Shown here: in pieces, positions 9,147 through 17,567 of the stretch
Position numbering within the stretch: the first letter of the stretch is position 1
Layout of the letters: each line of letters starts with the position of its first letter
Origin: Thermophagus xiamenensis
Lineage (GTDB): Bacteria; Bacteroidota; Bacteroidia; Bacteroidales; Marinilabiliaceae
DNA length: 64,000 nucleotides
Reading direction: 5' to 3'
Assembly (NCBI RefSeq): GCF_900112795.1
Contig: NZ_FONA01000018.1
Span: 33,636 to 97,635 of the forward strand
Program-made: the position numbers and the translations under genes
Notes under the pieces: generated by a model
What the model was told of the DNA's origin: nothing
What the model saw: the letters and a program-made list of their open reading frames with translations, nothing else
Database searches by the model: none

Positions 9147-10073
9147 ATGCGCTATATGGAATATCCCAGGAGATTAAAAGATGTGATTGAAGAGCTATCG
9201 AGAGAAGAATCCTATCAATCGGTATGTCATCGGCATCATCCGGATCAACCTATGCCTTCATCCCGGGTGCTGGGTGAGATTGTGGATTTATTGCGTGAAA
9301 TAATCTTTCCGGGATATTTTGGAGAATCCTCTACTCGAGCTGAAAGTATTCGCTATTATCAAGGTGTAAATGTTGAAAAGCTTTATGAATTATTGCGCCA
9401 ACAAATCTATGCGGGATTATGTTTTGATTGTAAGATGGCGAATCAAAAAGATTTGTGGATGCGGAAAGAGAAGGCAGCCGAAATCACATTGAAGTTTATT
9501 GAAAAATTACCTCAAATTCGGAGGTTGTTAGCTACTGATGTAGAAGCTGCTTATCTGGGTGATCCTGCGGCGCAAAGCACTGCCGAAGTTATTTTTTGTT
9601 ATCCGGCTATCCGTGCCATTACTAATTATAGAATAGCACACGCGTTGTTGGAACTTGGTGTGCCGTTGATTCCGCGCATCATATCTGAGATGGCTCATTC
9701 TGAAACAGGGATTGATATACATCCCAGAGCCCGGATTGGCCATCATTTCACCATTGACCATGGGACAGGCGTGGTTATTGGGGCCACTTCCATTATTGGC
9801 AATCATGTTAAGATATATCAAGGTGTTACTTTAGGGGCAAAAAGTTTTCCGCTGGATGAAAACGGAAACCCAATTAAAGGCATTGATCGACACCCAATTG
9901 TAGAAGATAATGTTATTATTTATGCCCAGGCCACAATTTTAGGACGAATAAGAGTCGGTGCCAATTCAATTATAGGTGGAAATGTGTGGTTAACTACCTC
10001 TGTGCCACCCAATAGTAAAATTTTGCAGGAAAAATACCGGCATAGTGGTTTTATGGACGGTGACGGCATTTAA
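9147..10073 (+). CDS. cysE: Serine O-acetyltransferase
   Basis: The 308-residue protein has an alpha-helical N-terminal region of about 185 residues followed by a left-handed beta-helix of hexapeptide repeats. The latter contains GIDIHPRARIGHHFTIDHG, TGVVIGATSIIGNHVKIYQGV and TLGAKSF, which include the conserved active-site His and Asp. It acetylates L-serine with acetyl-CoA to give O-acetylserine for cysteine synthesis. The long N-terminal part matches the EpsC-type enzymes of Bacteroidota. A second in-frame ATG at 9156 is also possible. Confidence 0.9.
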   Translation: MRYMEYPRRLKDVIEELSREESYQSVCHRHHPDQPMPSSRVLGEIVDLLREIIFPGYFGESSTRAESIRYYQGVNVEKLYELLRQQIYAGLCFDCKMANQKDLWMRKEKAAEITLKFIEKLPQIRRLLATDVEAAYLGDPAAQSTAEVIFCYPAIRAITNYRIAHALLELGVPLIPRIISEMAHSETGIDIHPRARIGHHFTIDHGTGVVIGATSIIGNHVKIYQGVTLGAKSFPLDENGNPIKGIDRHPIVEDNVIIYAQATILGRIRVGANSIIGGNVWLTTSVPPNSKILQEKYRHSGFMDGDGI

Positions 10074-10205
10074 TTTATCATGATTTTGATGAATTTGACC
10101 AAAAGTTTTTTTGTCTTAGCCAAAAAAGATAAAATAACAAGGGCTTATTTGAATATAAATGATTAAACTTCGTTGATTTTAAAGACTATAAAAATAATAT
10201 TTTAA

Positions 10206-10213
10206 TATATTTG
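10206..10213 (+). promoter_or_regulatory. -7 box upstream of the SiaB-like gene
   Basis: TATATTTG matches TAnnTTTG. It lies only 10 bp before the ATG at 10224, so the transcript would be nearly leaderless if that start is used and would have about 18 nt of leader if the ATG at 10239 is used. Confidence 0.5.
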
Positions 10214-10223
10214 CGAGGGATCA

Positions 10224-10787
10224 ATGGTGGACATTAGGATGGGATTTAATCTCGAAGAATGGTATGCACATAAACTTCAGGGTGATGTAATTCTTAAACA
10301 TGTAGGAAGTATTTCTCCCGAGATGATAACCCATGCTTTGGACGCAGTTGAAACCCATTCGCAGTTTAAGCATCAAAGATTACAGACCCGCAAAAAACTC
10401 TACAATGTTTTTGTCGAATGCATGCAAAATCTGTATCATCATGTAGATCCGCCACCTGCTGATCTTTCGGTTGAGGGAACCTCCAATTTTGGTATTGTAA
10501 TTGTTGTTCAGGATGGTTCCTTTTTTCGTATTACAACAGGAAACTTTATAAATCGGTCAAAGGTTAGTTTTATTAAGGATCGAATAGAGCAATTAAATTC
10601 ATTGTCGGATGAGGAAGTGCGGCTATTATATCGTGATATATTAGGGAACGAAAGTATTTCAGAAAAAGGGGGCGGAGGCCTTGGAATGTTGGATATTGTT
10701 AGAAAAACCGGGAATAAATTGGAATATTTTTTATATCCTTACGACGAAGAACACGTGTTTTTTTCATTAGATGTGTATATTAGTTAA
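10224..10787 (+). CDS. SiaB-like protein kinase (DUF6272)
   Basis: The 187-residue protein resembles SiaB of the SiaABCD pathway, a small GHKL-like kinase. Features seen are VECMQNLYHHVDPPP (an N-box-like helix with Glu and Asn) near residue 67 and ISEKGGGGLGMLDIVRKTG (a glycine-rich ATP-lid motif) near residue 146. In Pseudomonas, SiaB phosphorylates SiaC to control a diguanylate cyclase. The next gene is a SiaC-like substrate, so a kinase-target pair is likely. No SiaA phosphatase or SiaD cyclase is adjacent. The start is ambiguous between ATG 10224 and ATG 10239 because of the close promoter. Confidence 0.8.
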   Translation: MVDIRMGFNLEEWYAHKLQGDVILKHVGSISPEMITHALDAVETHSQFKHQRLQTRKKLYNVFVECMQNLYHHVDPPPADLSVEGTSNFGIVIVVQDGSFFRITTGNFINRSKVSFIKDRIEQLNSLSDEEVRLLYRDILGNESISEKGGGGLGMLDIVRKTGNKLEYFLYPYDEEHVFFSLDVYIS

Positions 10788-10803
10788 AAGAGATAATTTC
10801 ATT

Positions 10804-11184
10804 ATGGAAACAATTATTCGTGAAGATACGCCGAAAACACCTTTTGTAAGACTGGATGGAGAAAAAGGGTTTGTTGAAATTAAAGGACGGTCGATTCCCG
10901 AAAATTCTGTCGATTTTTATAAACCGTTAATCGACTGGATTGATCAGTATGCCAAGTCACCACAAGAAAATACGGTAATTAATATTCAGCTGGAATACTT
11001 TAACACATCTTCTTCGAAATGCATTTTGGATATTTTTAAAAAACTGGAACTGTTGCATAAAAAAGGGCATAAAGTGCAAGTTAACTGGTATTATGAAGAG
11101 GATGATGAAGATATGTTTGAGGCCGGCGAGGATTATCAGTCAATCATCAACCTGCCTTTCAAGATGATTGAAATGGAAGAATAA
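10804..11184 (+). CDS. SiaC-like regulatory phosphoprotein (DUF1987)
   Basis: The 126-residue cytoplasmic protein starts METIIREDTPKTPFVRLDG. The SiaC family core is INIQLEYFNTSSSKCIL, with the Thr/Ser cluster that corresponds to the phosphorylated threonine of SiaC. It is acidic toward the end (EEDDEDMFEAG). It starts 16 bp after the SiaB-like kinase gene and is followed by a strong bidirectional terminator, so the pair is a two-gene unit. The start at 10804 was chosen because the upstream TTG/ATG option overlaps the end of the preceding gene. The downstream effector is unknown. Confidence 0.82.
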   Translation: METIIREDTPKTPFVRLDGEKGFVEIKGRSIPENSVDFYKPLIDWIDQYAKSPQENTVINIQLEYFNTSSSKCILDIFKKLELLHKKGHKVQVNWYYEEDDEDMFEAGEDYQSIINLPFKMIEMEE

Positions 11185-11210
11185 TAAATACTTTTGGTAG
11201 AAGAAGACAT

Positions 11211-11239
11211 AAAACCACAGGATTTTTCCCTGTGGTTTT
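11211..11239. terminator. Bidirectional terminator
   Basis: An 11-bp perfect stem AAAACCACAGG/CCTGTGGTTTT with a 7-nt loop has T-runs on both sides. It separates the plus-strand SiaB/SiaC pair from the convergent ABC transporter gene ending at 11289. Confidence 0.85.
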
Positions 11240-11288
11240 TTATTGTATGGTTTATCCTTTATTCTTCGGTCAAGACTAACTTACGTTG

Positions 11289-14200
11289 TCAACCTCGTTT
11301 CTTTTTTGCTTTTCGCAAAAAACTTTTGGCGTTATATTTTCCCTTAGAGAGTATTTTATTCAATGTTTGATGGTATAATAGCAGGAATAAAATGAAATTC
11401 ATCAACCATATCACCATTAAATTAACCCCAAAGGTATCTATTTCCAATGATCCGATTTTTTTGATGGGGGCCATGAAATGTGCTCTAAGAAAATTATTTT
11501 CGGGTTTTTTATAAATGGGGTCAACTTTTTGGATGAATCGGTTCTTGTACCGAATAATTCTTTTGGAAAAGAAATCATCGGTTTTTCGTACAAATCGTTC
11601 CAGCCCGTTGTTGTGATAAGTATTTTTTAGCTTTGTTAGATTAGTCTCTTTTTCTTCAGGGTAACGGGCAATGATATCCATGCGACGTTCATCTTGCTTA
11701 AGATCTGCCTCATTGTAAAGGGCGATGTAATAATTCTTAATTTTATCCAGGAAATTGCGGGATGCTGCTATATCTTCAGTGTTAGAATTTATGGAAAGTA
11801 AGGGTGTTGCCTGGGCCTGAAGATAAAGAGGTAACTCAGGCTTTATTGCTGAAAATTCATTATTGAGTAATTGGACCGTACTTTTAAAAAGAACAGAATC
11901 TTGCAAAGTTTCCAACAACTGAAGTTCCGATTTCATGGCAGGATACCAGAAATCTTTTCGGTAAGCTGCACTACTTTTTAATTGTTCGTAAAGAAAAAAT
12001 TGCTTTTGATAAGGATTATCCTTGAATTGTGATACAGCCAAAGCTTCAAATGCCCACCGGGCGGTTATCAACTCCCCGTACCAGGGAATATCTGATATGG
12101 ATGAAAATTTGGGATTGAGACGGTCATATGAAACAAATACTCCACTTAATACAAGTTGAGGAATGATGAGAAAAGGAATCAAAATATAAATGTTTACAGA
12201 TTTTTTGAGTGAATCGGAAATTATTAAACCAAGCAGGTTGGCAAAAACGGCCGATGAAAACAAAATAAGCCAATAAGAAGCAAACATTTCTTTTATTTGA
12301 AGAATATGATTGCCTATCCCAACCAGCAGAAAAACCTGAATGGCTGAAATAATGGCCAGAATGGCCACCTTTGATAATAAATAGCTGAATCGGCTTAAGT
12401 TCAAAAAGGCTTCGCGCTTCAGGATTTTTTTGTCATTGATAATTTCTTCAGCACTAACCGTTAAGCCAACAAAAAGGGCTATTATTACTGTAATTATTAT
12501 ATATAAAACTATATTGGGGTTATTATAATAGATGTATGAGCTGTTAGGGCCATCCACAGGATAATAAAAGAGTAATCCGGCCAAAATAAAAGCCAACGCG
12601 GGCATTATAGAAAGATTGATAACTAAATACTGCAAATTGGCCAGTTTGGATTGTATATCGCGCGCAAAGAATATTTTAAATTGCCCCCATCTGTTGGGAA
12701 CACGGAAAGTGATTTCTGGTAGAGGTAATCTTTTAATTTCTTTTTTCGGCGGGGAAGGGTGTCGCTTTTTAAAAATGCCAAACCATTCGGATGGTTGGAT
12801 TTTTCTGGCCGGGGTAGGTATTCCGTATTCATTTAGAACACGGTCATTAACTATATTGAGTATTTGTTCCGGATTGACATTCCCACATACCGGACATTCA
12901 TTTTCATCCTTATTAGCATGATTTACACACGATTTAAAATAGTTGATGGCCCCAACCGGATCCCCATTGTATATTAAATAACCACCGGTATCAAGAACCA
13001 ACAATTGGTTAAACATTTTAAATATTTCGGACGAGGGTTGGTGGATAACCACAAAAATCAACTTTCCTTTTACCGACATATCTTTTAATAGGTCGATAAT
13101 GTTTTCAGAATCTCGTGATGATAATCCTGACGTTGGTTCGTCTAAAAATAGTACCGATGGTTCCCGAACTAATTCCAAGGCTATGTTTAGTCGTTTTCTT
13201 TGTCCACCGCTTATTTTTTTATTGAGTGTGGAACCAACTTTCATATCTCGTATTTCATACAAGCCTAGAGTTTTTAAAAGTTGCTCTACTTTTTCCTTAA
13301 TTTCCTGAGGACTAAGGTGCTCATAGCACAATTTGGTGTTGTAGTATAAATTTTGGAATACCGTAAGATCTTCCATTAACAGATCATCCTGCGAAACATA
13401 GCCAATGAGCCCTTTAATTTTTTCCGGGAATAGGTGTAAATCAATGCCATTAAGTAAAACTTCGCCCGATGAGGGTAGGTAAATGCCCGTAAGAAGATTA
13501 ATTAAAGTACTTTTTCCTGCTCCCGAATCCCCCATTATACCCACCAATTGTCCGGAATGGCACGTAAAACTCATCGGATGCAAGCCTGTTTTTCCATTTT
13601 TATCAAATGAAAAAGAGATGTCTCTTGCTTCAAACAATATGGGCGTTTTGTCGGCACTATAGTTGAAGTGTGTTGCAATATCGCTAAAAGTAATAGGTGT
13701 TCCATTTTTAAACCGGATGGAACCACCCGGCCTTAAATATTGAATACGTTGAGGAACCATTAACTGACCATTTATGGTGAACTGGTCGTTATGATTGGTT
13801 TTTAACAGCAATAATGTTTCTGATCGGAGGTTTAATACATATATTTCTGATTTTATGAATTCGCGATATATGTACCGTTCTTGATTCTTTTTTTCCTTGG
13901 CGTTGCCTATTACTAAAATATTCTGATCTTTGGGAGGAATTTCATGAATACTAAAATTCTTAATAGAAATATAATCTTCCTGCGGAATGTTGAAGGCAGA
14001 AGCAATGGTATCTGCAAATTCATTTTCGATGCCGGTGCCGGTGCTATGCCTTTTTTTCAAATTGAGAAATTCCAGGAGCTGGGTTATTACAATAGTCTTT
14101 TGATAATGTGTCAACTCTTCATTAATGGCCGTGGCAATACGGAGCACTTTTACCGAGTTGGCAGCATAAAGTTTGTGTATACGCGTTTTTTCTTTAAGTT

Positions 14201-14378
14201 TTTCGTGATAGGACTGACAATGGTAATCGAACAGATTTAAATACTCCTCTATAAGTTGGTTATTTAGGTGAAGAGATAGATAGTCTTTAACAATATTGCG
14301 CCTGGAAACAGCATCCTTAACCGGAACGGCAACAAGGGCAAATAATTGCATTAAAGCTTTTAAGATACCTTCACTCAT
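11289..14378 (-). CDS. ABCG-like ABC transporter, fused ATPase-permease
   Basis: The 1029-residue protein has an N-terminal helical region (1-110) and a beta-rich stretch (about 150-240). The ABC ATPase follows, with Walker A GDSGAGKST near residue 284, signature SGGQRKRLNIAL near 391 and Walker B VLFLDEPTSGL. CPVCGNVNPEQIL lies near 493, and an ABC-2 permease begins near 580. The ATPase-then-membrane order and half-transporter layout are those of the ABCG/White type. A polar segment of about 240 residues (roughly 748-988) lies between the last two membrane helices and is probably outside the membrane. Substrate unknown. It shares its strand with two envelope-protein genes. Confidence 0.82.
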   Translation of the reverse strand: MSEGILKALMQLFALVAVPVKDAVSRRNIVKDYLSLHLNNQLIEEYLNLFDYHCQSYHEKLKEKTRIHKLYAANSVKVLRIATAINEELTHYQKTIVITQLLEFLNLKKRHSTGTGIENEFADTIASAFNIPQEDYISIKNFSIHEIPPKDQNILVIGNAKEKKNQERYIYREFIKSEIYVLNLRSETLLLLKTNHNDQFTINGQLMVPQRIQYLRPGGSIRFKNGTPITFSDIATHFNYSADKTPILFEARDISFSFDKNGKTGLHPMSFTCHSGQLVGIMGDSGAGKSTLINLLTGIYLPSSGEVLLNGIDLHLFPEKIKGLIGYVSQDDLLMEDLTVFQNLYYNTKLCYEHLSPQEIKEKVEQLLKTLGLYEIRDMKVGSTLNKKISGGQRKRLNIALELVREPSVLFLDEPTSGLSSRDSENIIDLLKDMSVKGKLIFVVIHQPSSEIFKMFNQLLVLDTGGYLIYNGDPVGAINYFKSCVNHANKDENECPVCGNVNPEQILNIVNDRVLNEYGIPTPARKIQPSEWFGIFKKRHPSPPKKEIKRLPLPEITFRVPNRWGQFKIFFARDIQSKLANLQYLVINLSIMPALAFILAGLLFYYPVDGPNSSYIYYNNPNIVLYIIITVIIALFVGLTVSAEEIINDKKILKREAFLNLSRFSYLLSKVAILAIISAIQVFLLVGIGNHILQIKEMFASYWLILFSSAVFANLLGLIISDSLKKSVNIYILIPFLIIPQLVLSGVFVSYDRLNPKFSSISDIPWYGELITARWAFEALAVSQFKDNPYQKQFFLYEQLKSSAAYRKDFWYPAMKSELQLLETLQDSVLFKSTVQLLNNEFSAIKPELPLYLQAQATPLLSINSNTEDIAASRNFLDKIKNYYIALYNEADLKQDERRMDIIARYPEEKETNLTKLKNTYHNNGLERFVRKTDDFFSKRIIRYKNRFIQKVDPIYKKPENNFLRAHFMAPIKKIGSLEIDTFGVNLMVIWLMNFILFLLLYHQTLNKILSKGKYNAKSFLRKAKKKRG

Positions 14379-14589
14379 TCTGTTAACCGAGTTAAGATTT
14401 AAGTAATCTATCCAATTTGCAGTCAGAATTTGACCTAAAAAGAGGAAAGGCCATGTTTGGTGCTTGTATATAGAAAAATGTTAATAATTTTGGTATATAG
14501 TTTTCATCAGACAGCTGCCAAAATCTTTAAGCAATAATATATGCCCAGGGGGATTAAAGACAAGAATAATGGTAAATAAAAGATAACCA

Positions 14590-15036
14590 CTAAAAAGAAC
14601 TTTTCTCAAGACTTTTTACGCCAATGAGAATTACCGCCATCCCCGAATTACCTTCGCCGGGCATCAATCCGGCTTCTATTTTGCATTCCAGATTTCCTTT
14701 AATTTGAAAATCCCATGATGATGAATAGTTATGACGCGTTGTAGAAAACAGTAAATTGTTATTGGTATCATATATTGAAAACCAAATTTTTTTATTGGTT
14801 GGCGAACAGGTGGCAATTCTATAAACATTTCCTTCGAACAATGTGGTTCTGAATTCAGCCACCTCTGATCCGGTAAGTAAAGCTTTCATGGGTTGACTAT
14901 TGTGAATAAAACCCTCATCCATTTGTTTCAAACAATCAGAATAGACGGGCAGTGTAGCAGAAGGCTGACCCATTGCCATCATTACCATTAGGGTTATAAA
15001 AAGCAGAGTTAAGGGTAGTGTTTTTTCGGAATTCAT
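14590..15036 (-). CDS. Small secreted protein, paralogue of the 47.6 kb gene
   Basis: The 148-residue protein has an N-terminal signal peptide (hydrophobic LPLTLLFITLMVMMAMG). The mature part has the pattern F-x-G-x-x-Y-R...I-x-F-x-I-x-D-x-N...L-F-x-x-x-R-x-x-Y-x-S-x-W-D-F...V-I-L-I-G. The same pattern, in the same order, occurs in the protein encoded at 47612-48094. It is likely a periplasmic or surface beta-sandwich protein. No named family was recognised. A -7 box lies 46 bp upstream. Confidence 0.75.
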   Translation of the reverse strand: MNSEKTLPLTLLFITLMVMMAMGQPSATLPVYSDCLKQMDEGFIHNSQPMKALLTGSEVAEFRTTLFEGNVYRIATCSPTNKKIWFSIYDTNNNLLFSTTRHNYSSSWDFQIKGNLECKIEAGLMPGEGNSGMAVILIGVKSLEKSSF

Positions 15037-15311
15037 GGTGCACTAAATTCTTTAAATATTAAGCAATACTTTGTCTTAAGCCAAAGATATTCAAAAAAAA
15101 ATTATTATTCGATAAATACTTAAAAAATAATCACTTTGTTAATGTCGAAAATTATTATAGATAAAAACGAGAATGGTTAAAATATTGTTTAAAAAAATTC
15201 TATTTTAATTTTAAAAATAACCAACAGATAATTAAGACAGATAAAAAATGTGTTTAGCTTGTTGCAACATTTGAATGATGAGCTTCTAAAAACTTGTTTG
15301 TATTGTGTTCA
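15037..15311. other. AT-rich spacer
   Basis: The spacer lies upstream of the small secreted protein gene and downstream of the outer-membrane protein gene. Apart from the -7 box at 15082-15089, nothing coding or structured was seen. Confidence 0.5.
15082..15089 (-). promoter_or_regulatory. -7 box for the small secreted protein gene
   Basis: CAAAGATA on plus reads TATCTTTG on minus, an exact TAnnTTTG match. It lies 46 bp from the ATG. A properly spaced -33 TTG was not found. Confidence 0.5.
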
Positions 15312-17267
15312 TTAATAGTAAATGGGAGATCCGGGTTGGTCGGGTACAAAATTATTAAAGTCACGGGTTGATTCTCCGGAAATTCTTAAACTAAAGGGTA
15401 ATTGTCCGGATGGTACTCTTGGCATTATGGCCAATATGATTTGGAGAGTGTTGAATACCAAATTGTCATTTCTGATTCTTAACCCACCACCAAAACTGAA
15501 GTAGGGTGAATGATGAAAAAGGTTTTTTTCACTTTCTTTTAAGAAGGCGGTGTCGAAAAAGGTAAAAGCTGCAAATTTAAACCCTAATGGTTGTACATTG
15601 GTAAAAAACACTTGCTCGGTTTTAAAAACAATTTTTTCACTTCCTTTTATGGCATTTTTGTAATCAAAACGATGTAACCCATCTTCATCTTCATCGATGA
15701 AAAGATATTCGCCCGGTAATCGTCTAAAGCCATTTACATATTGGATTTCTAAAAAGTTTCTAAATTGACCGTTGCCAATATTTATTAATGGTGATATATA
15801 TTCAGTCAAAACTTTCAGATGCCCTTGTTCGGCCCTATTGCGTTTAAAAAAAGTACCAATGTCGCCACTAAAATAGAGGTATCCTTTTGAAGGGATTAAA
15901 GCTTTTCCTACAGAATGATGAAATTCCAAATAGTGGCGATTTCCATAATTCCCTTTTTGATATCCATAATTTAAAGATGTGAGTGACCCATATGGCACAT
16001 CTTCTGTGCGACCAAAAGAATAGATAAGATTGTTTTTGTAATATCCCCTTCTGGAAAAGGAAAACCCACCGAAAAAAAACTTTCCTTCAGGAAGAAATTC
16101 CTGTGGCTCTATCTGATCATAGAAATTTACATCAAGATAACGAGTCATAATATATAAATTGGACCGAATAGGTCGATCAGAAGCCCCTAAAAGAAAAGAA
16201 CGGCCAGCCCAAAAATTTTGCCTTCGATAGTCGAGGGGTGGTTCCCATTCAATAGAGGGATAGTCTATTATGCCGGCATTAAGGTATGACCGGTTAATAT
16301 TGATACCACCGGCATACTTTATTTCGGGAAGAACAAAGTTTTTTTCAATATTGGCCGAAACCATTTTCAGGTCACTAGTCCTTGCATAATCTATATCAAA
16401 ATTTACGTATTGACCCGGAAAATTTTCAGCACCAAAACGCTCTCTGAAACCCCAGTCTTTAATGTCTGTGGTGGGCGTTAATAATGTACTGGAAAGATAA
16501 AAACCGCGACCTAATAAATTTTTGTTGATTAATGTGAAGGAGGGTTGTTGATTGCTTAAACCCAAAGAGATGGCTAGTGGATAACGGTCTTGCACATATA
16601 CGCTAACATTAACCAAATCTGGATGATTGGGTACGTTCCAAACGACTATTTTGGCATCGTTAATAAAAGAAAGTGCACGAAGTAGCCGTTCGCTGTCCAA
16701 GATATCAGTTTTTTCAAGTGTTTCTCCAGGCTGAAAAGTAAGCGTTTTTAGTATAATACCCGGTGCTGTTTCGAATCTAAGATTGTTCCCAAGTTTTACG
16801 AGCCATGAATCTGAAATTTCAGATGTGTCATTTATCGATGTTCCAAAAGGTGGAATGCTCCGAATGTCGATGTAATTAATTTTTTTTCCATAAAATTTTA
16901 AATAGTCGGGCGCCGGTTTTACTTCTTCAGCAGATTCTAAACTACTTTTTACGAGCCATTCATGTAGTTTTCTGGAAAAGAAATTTTTTTCAGAGTATTG
17001 CTTTAATATCTCTTCAAGTTTCTTTCCATCATTGTTATTTATTTTACTTAAACTACCTGGCGTTATTAACCGAATAATTGTGTCATTTTTCAAAAAAGTT
17101 AAAGTATCGGTTGTTTGTGCCTTCAGGGTAATACAGCCCGAAAACACAATACACAACCAAAACAAAAAAAAGTTTTTTTTAGGTATGTGTGTGATTGGAA
17201 ACAGGAATAAATAATCACTAATATATAATATTGGCATATTCGGCTTTTTAATTTGAATTCCATACAT
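15312..17267 (-). CDS. BamA/TamA-type outer-membrane protein
   Basis: The 651-residue protein has a hydrophobic signal segment near residues 31-48 (FFLFWLCIVFSG) ending before a typical AQ cleavage context. A POTRA-like repeat follows at about 170-230 (LKTLTFQPGETLEKTDILDS..LLRALSFINDAKI), then a beta-barrel region of alternating aromatic strands to the C-terminus. It fits the Omp85/surface-antigen superfamily, but with a single obvious POTRA it is not BamA itself. It probably inserts or exports a protein or lipid at the outer membrane. The N-terminal 30 residues look too long for a signal, so a start at the Met codon at 17237 is possible. Confidence 0.78.
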   Translation of the reverse strand: MYGIQIKKPNMPILYISDYLFLFPITHIPKKNFFLFWLCIVFSGCITLKAQTTDTLTFLKNDTIIRLITPGSLSKINNNDGKKLEEILKQYSEKNFFSRKLHEWLVKSSLESAEEVKPAPDYLKFYGKKINYIDIRSIPPFGTSINDTSEISDSWLVKLGNNLRFETAPGIILKTLTFQPGETLEKTDILDSERLLRALSFINDAKIVVWNVPNHPDLVNVSVYVQDRYPLAISLGLSNQQPSFTLINKNLLGRGFYLSSTLLTPTTDIKDWGFRERFGAENFPGQYVNFDIDYARTSDLKMVSANIEKNFVLPEIKYAGGININRSYLNAGIIDYPSIEWEPPLDYRRQNFWAGRSFLLGASDRPIRSNLYIMTRYLDVNFYDQIEPQEFLPEGKFFFGGFSFSRRGYYKNNLIYSFGRTEDVPYGSLTSLNYGYQKGNYGNRHYLEFHHSVGKALIPSKGYLYFSGDIGTFFKRNRAEQGHLKVLTEYISPLINIGNGQFRNFLEIQYVNGFRRLPGEYLFIDEDEDGLHRFDYKNAIKGSEKIVFKTEQVFFTNVQPLGFKFAAFTFFDTAFLKESEKNLFHHSPYFSFGGGLRIRNDNLVFNTLQIILAIMPRVPSGQLPFSLRISGESTRDFNNFVPDQPGSPIYY

Positions 17268-17567
17268 CTTTGGGGTTTAGTGCAATTCCGGAAAGTCCGT
17301 ATATAATAGTCATTCCGGTGAAAAACAACCAAGATGCCGGAGAATGGCGTTACTTTTTCTTCGTGGGTTGGTGTTCATTTTTAATTCGCTCGATTTTCTT
17401 TTTGTTTTATTCTTCTAGGGCTAAATTACATATTTTTTTAAGGATTAGGGTGATTATTGCAAGCTGAAAAAATGGCATTATTTGTAAAAAAACATAAGAC
17501 AAAATGACAGTTTGCTGATTTTGGCAGAGACATTGAATGAAATGTATTCGCGAAAAAAAGAACGATT
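17268..17567. other. Divergent spacer between outer-membrane protein gene and clpB
   Basis: This 300-bp AT-rich spacer has no gene-like frame. Near clpB, TTGGCA (17521-17526) and TTGAA (17533-17537) have nearly the spacing of a sigma-54 site, but the -12 GC is missing. No clear TAnnTTTG box was found. Confidence 0.4.
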
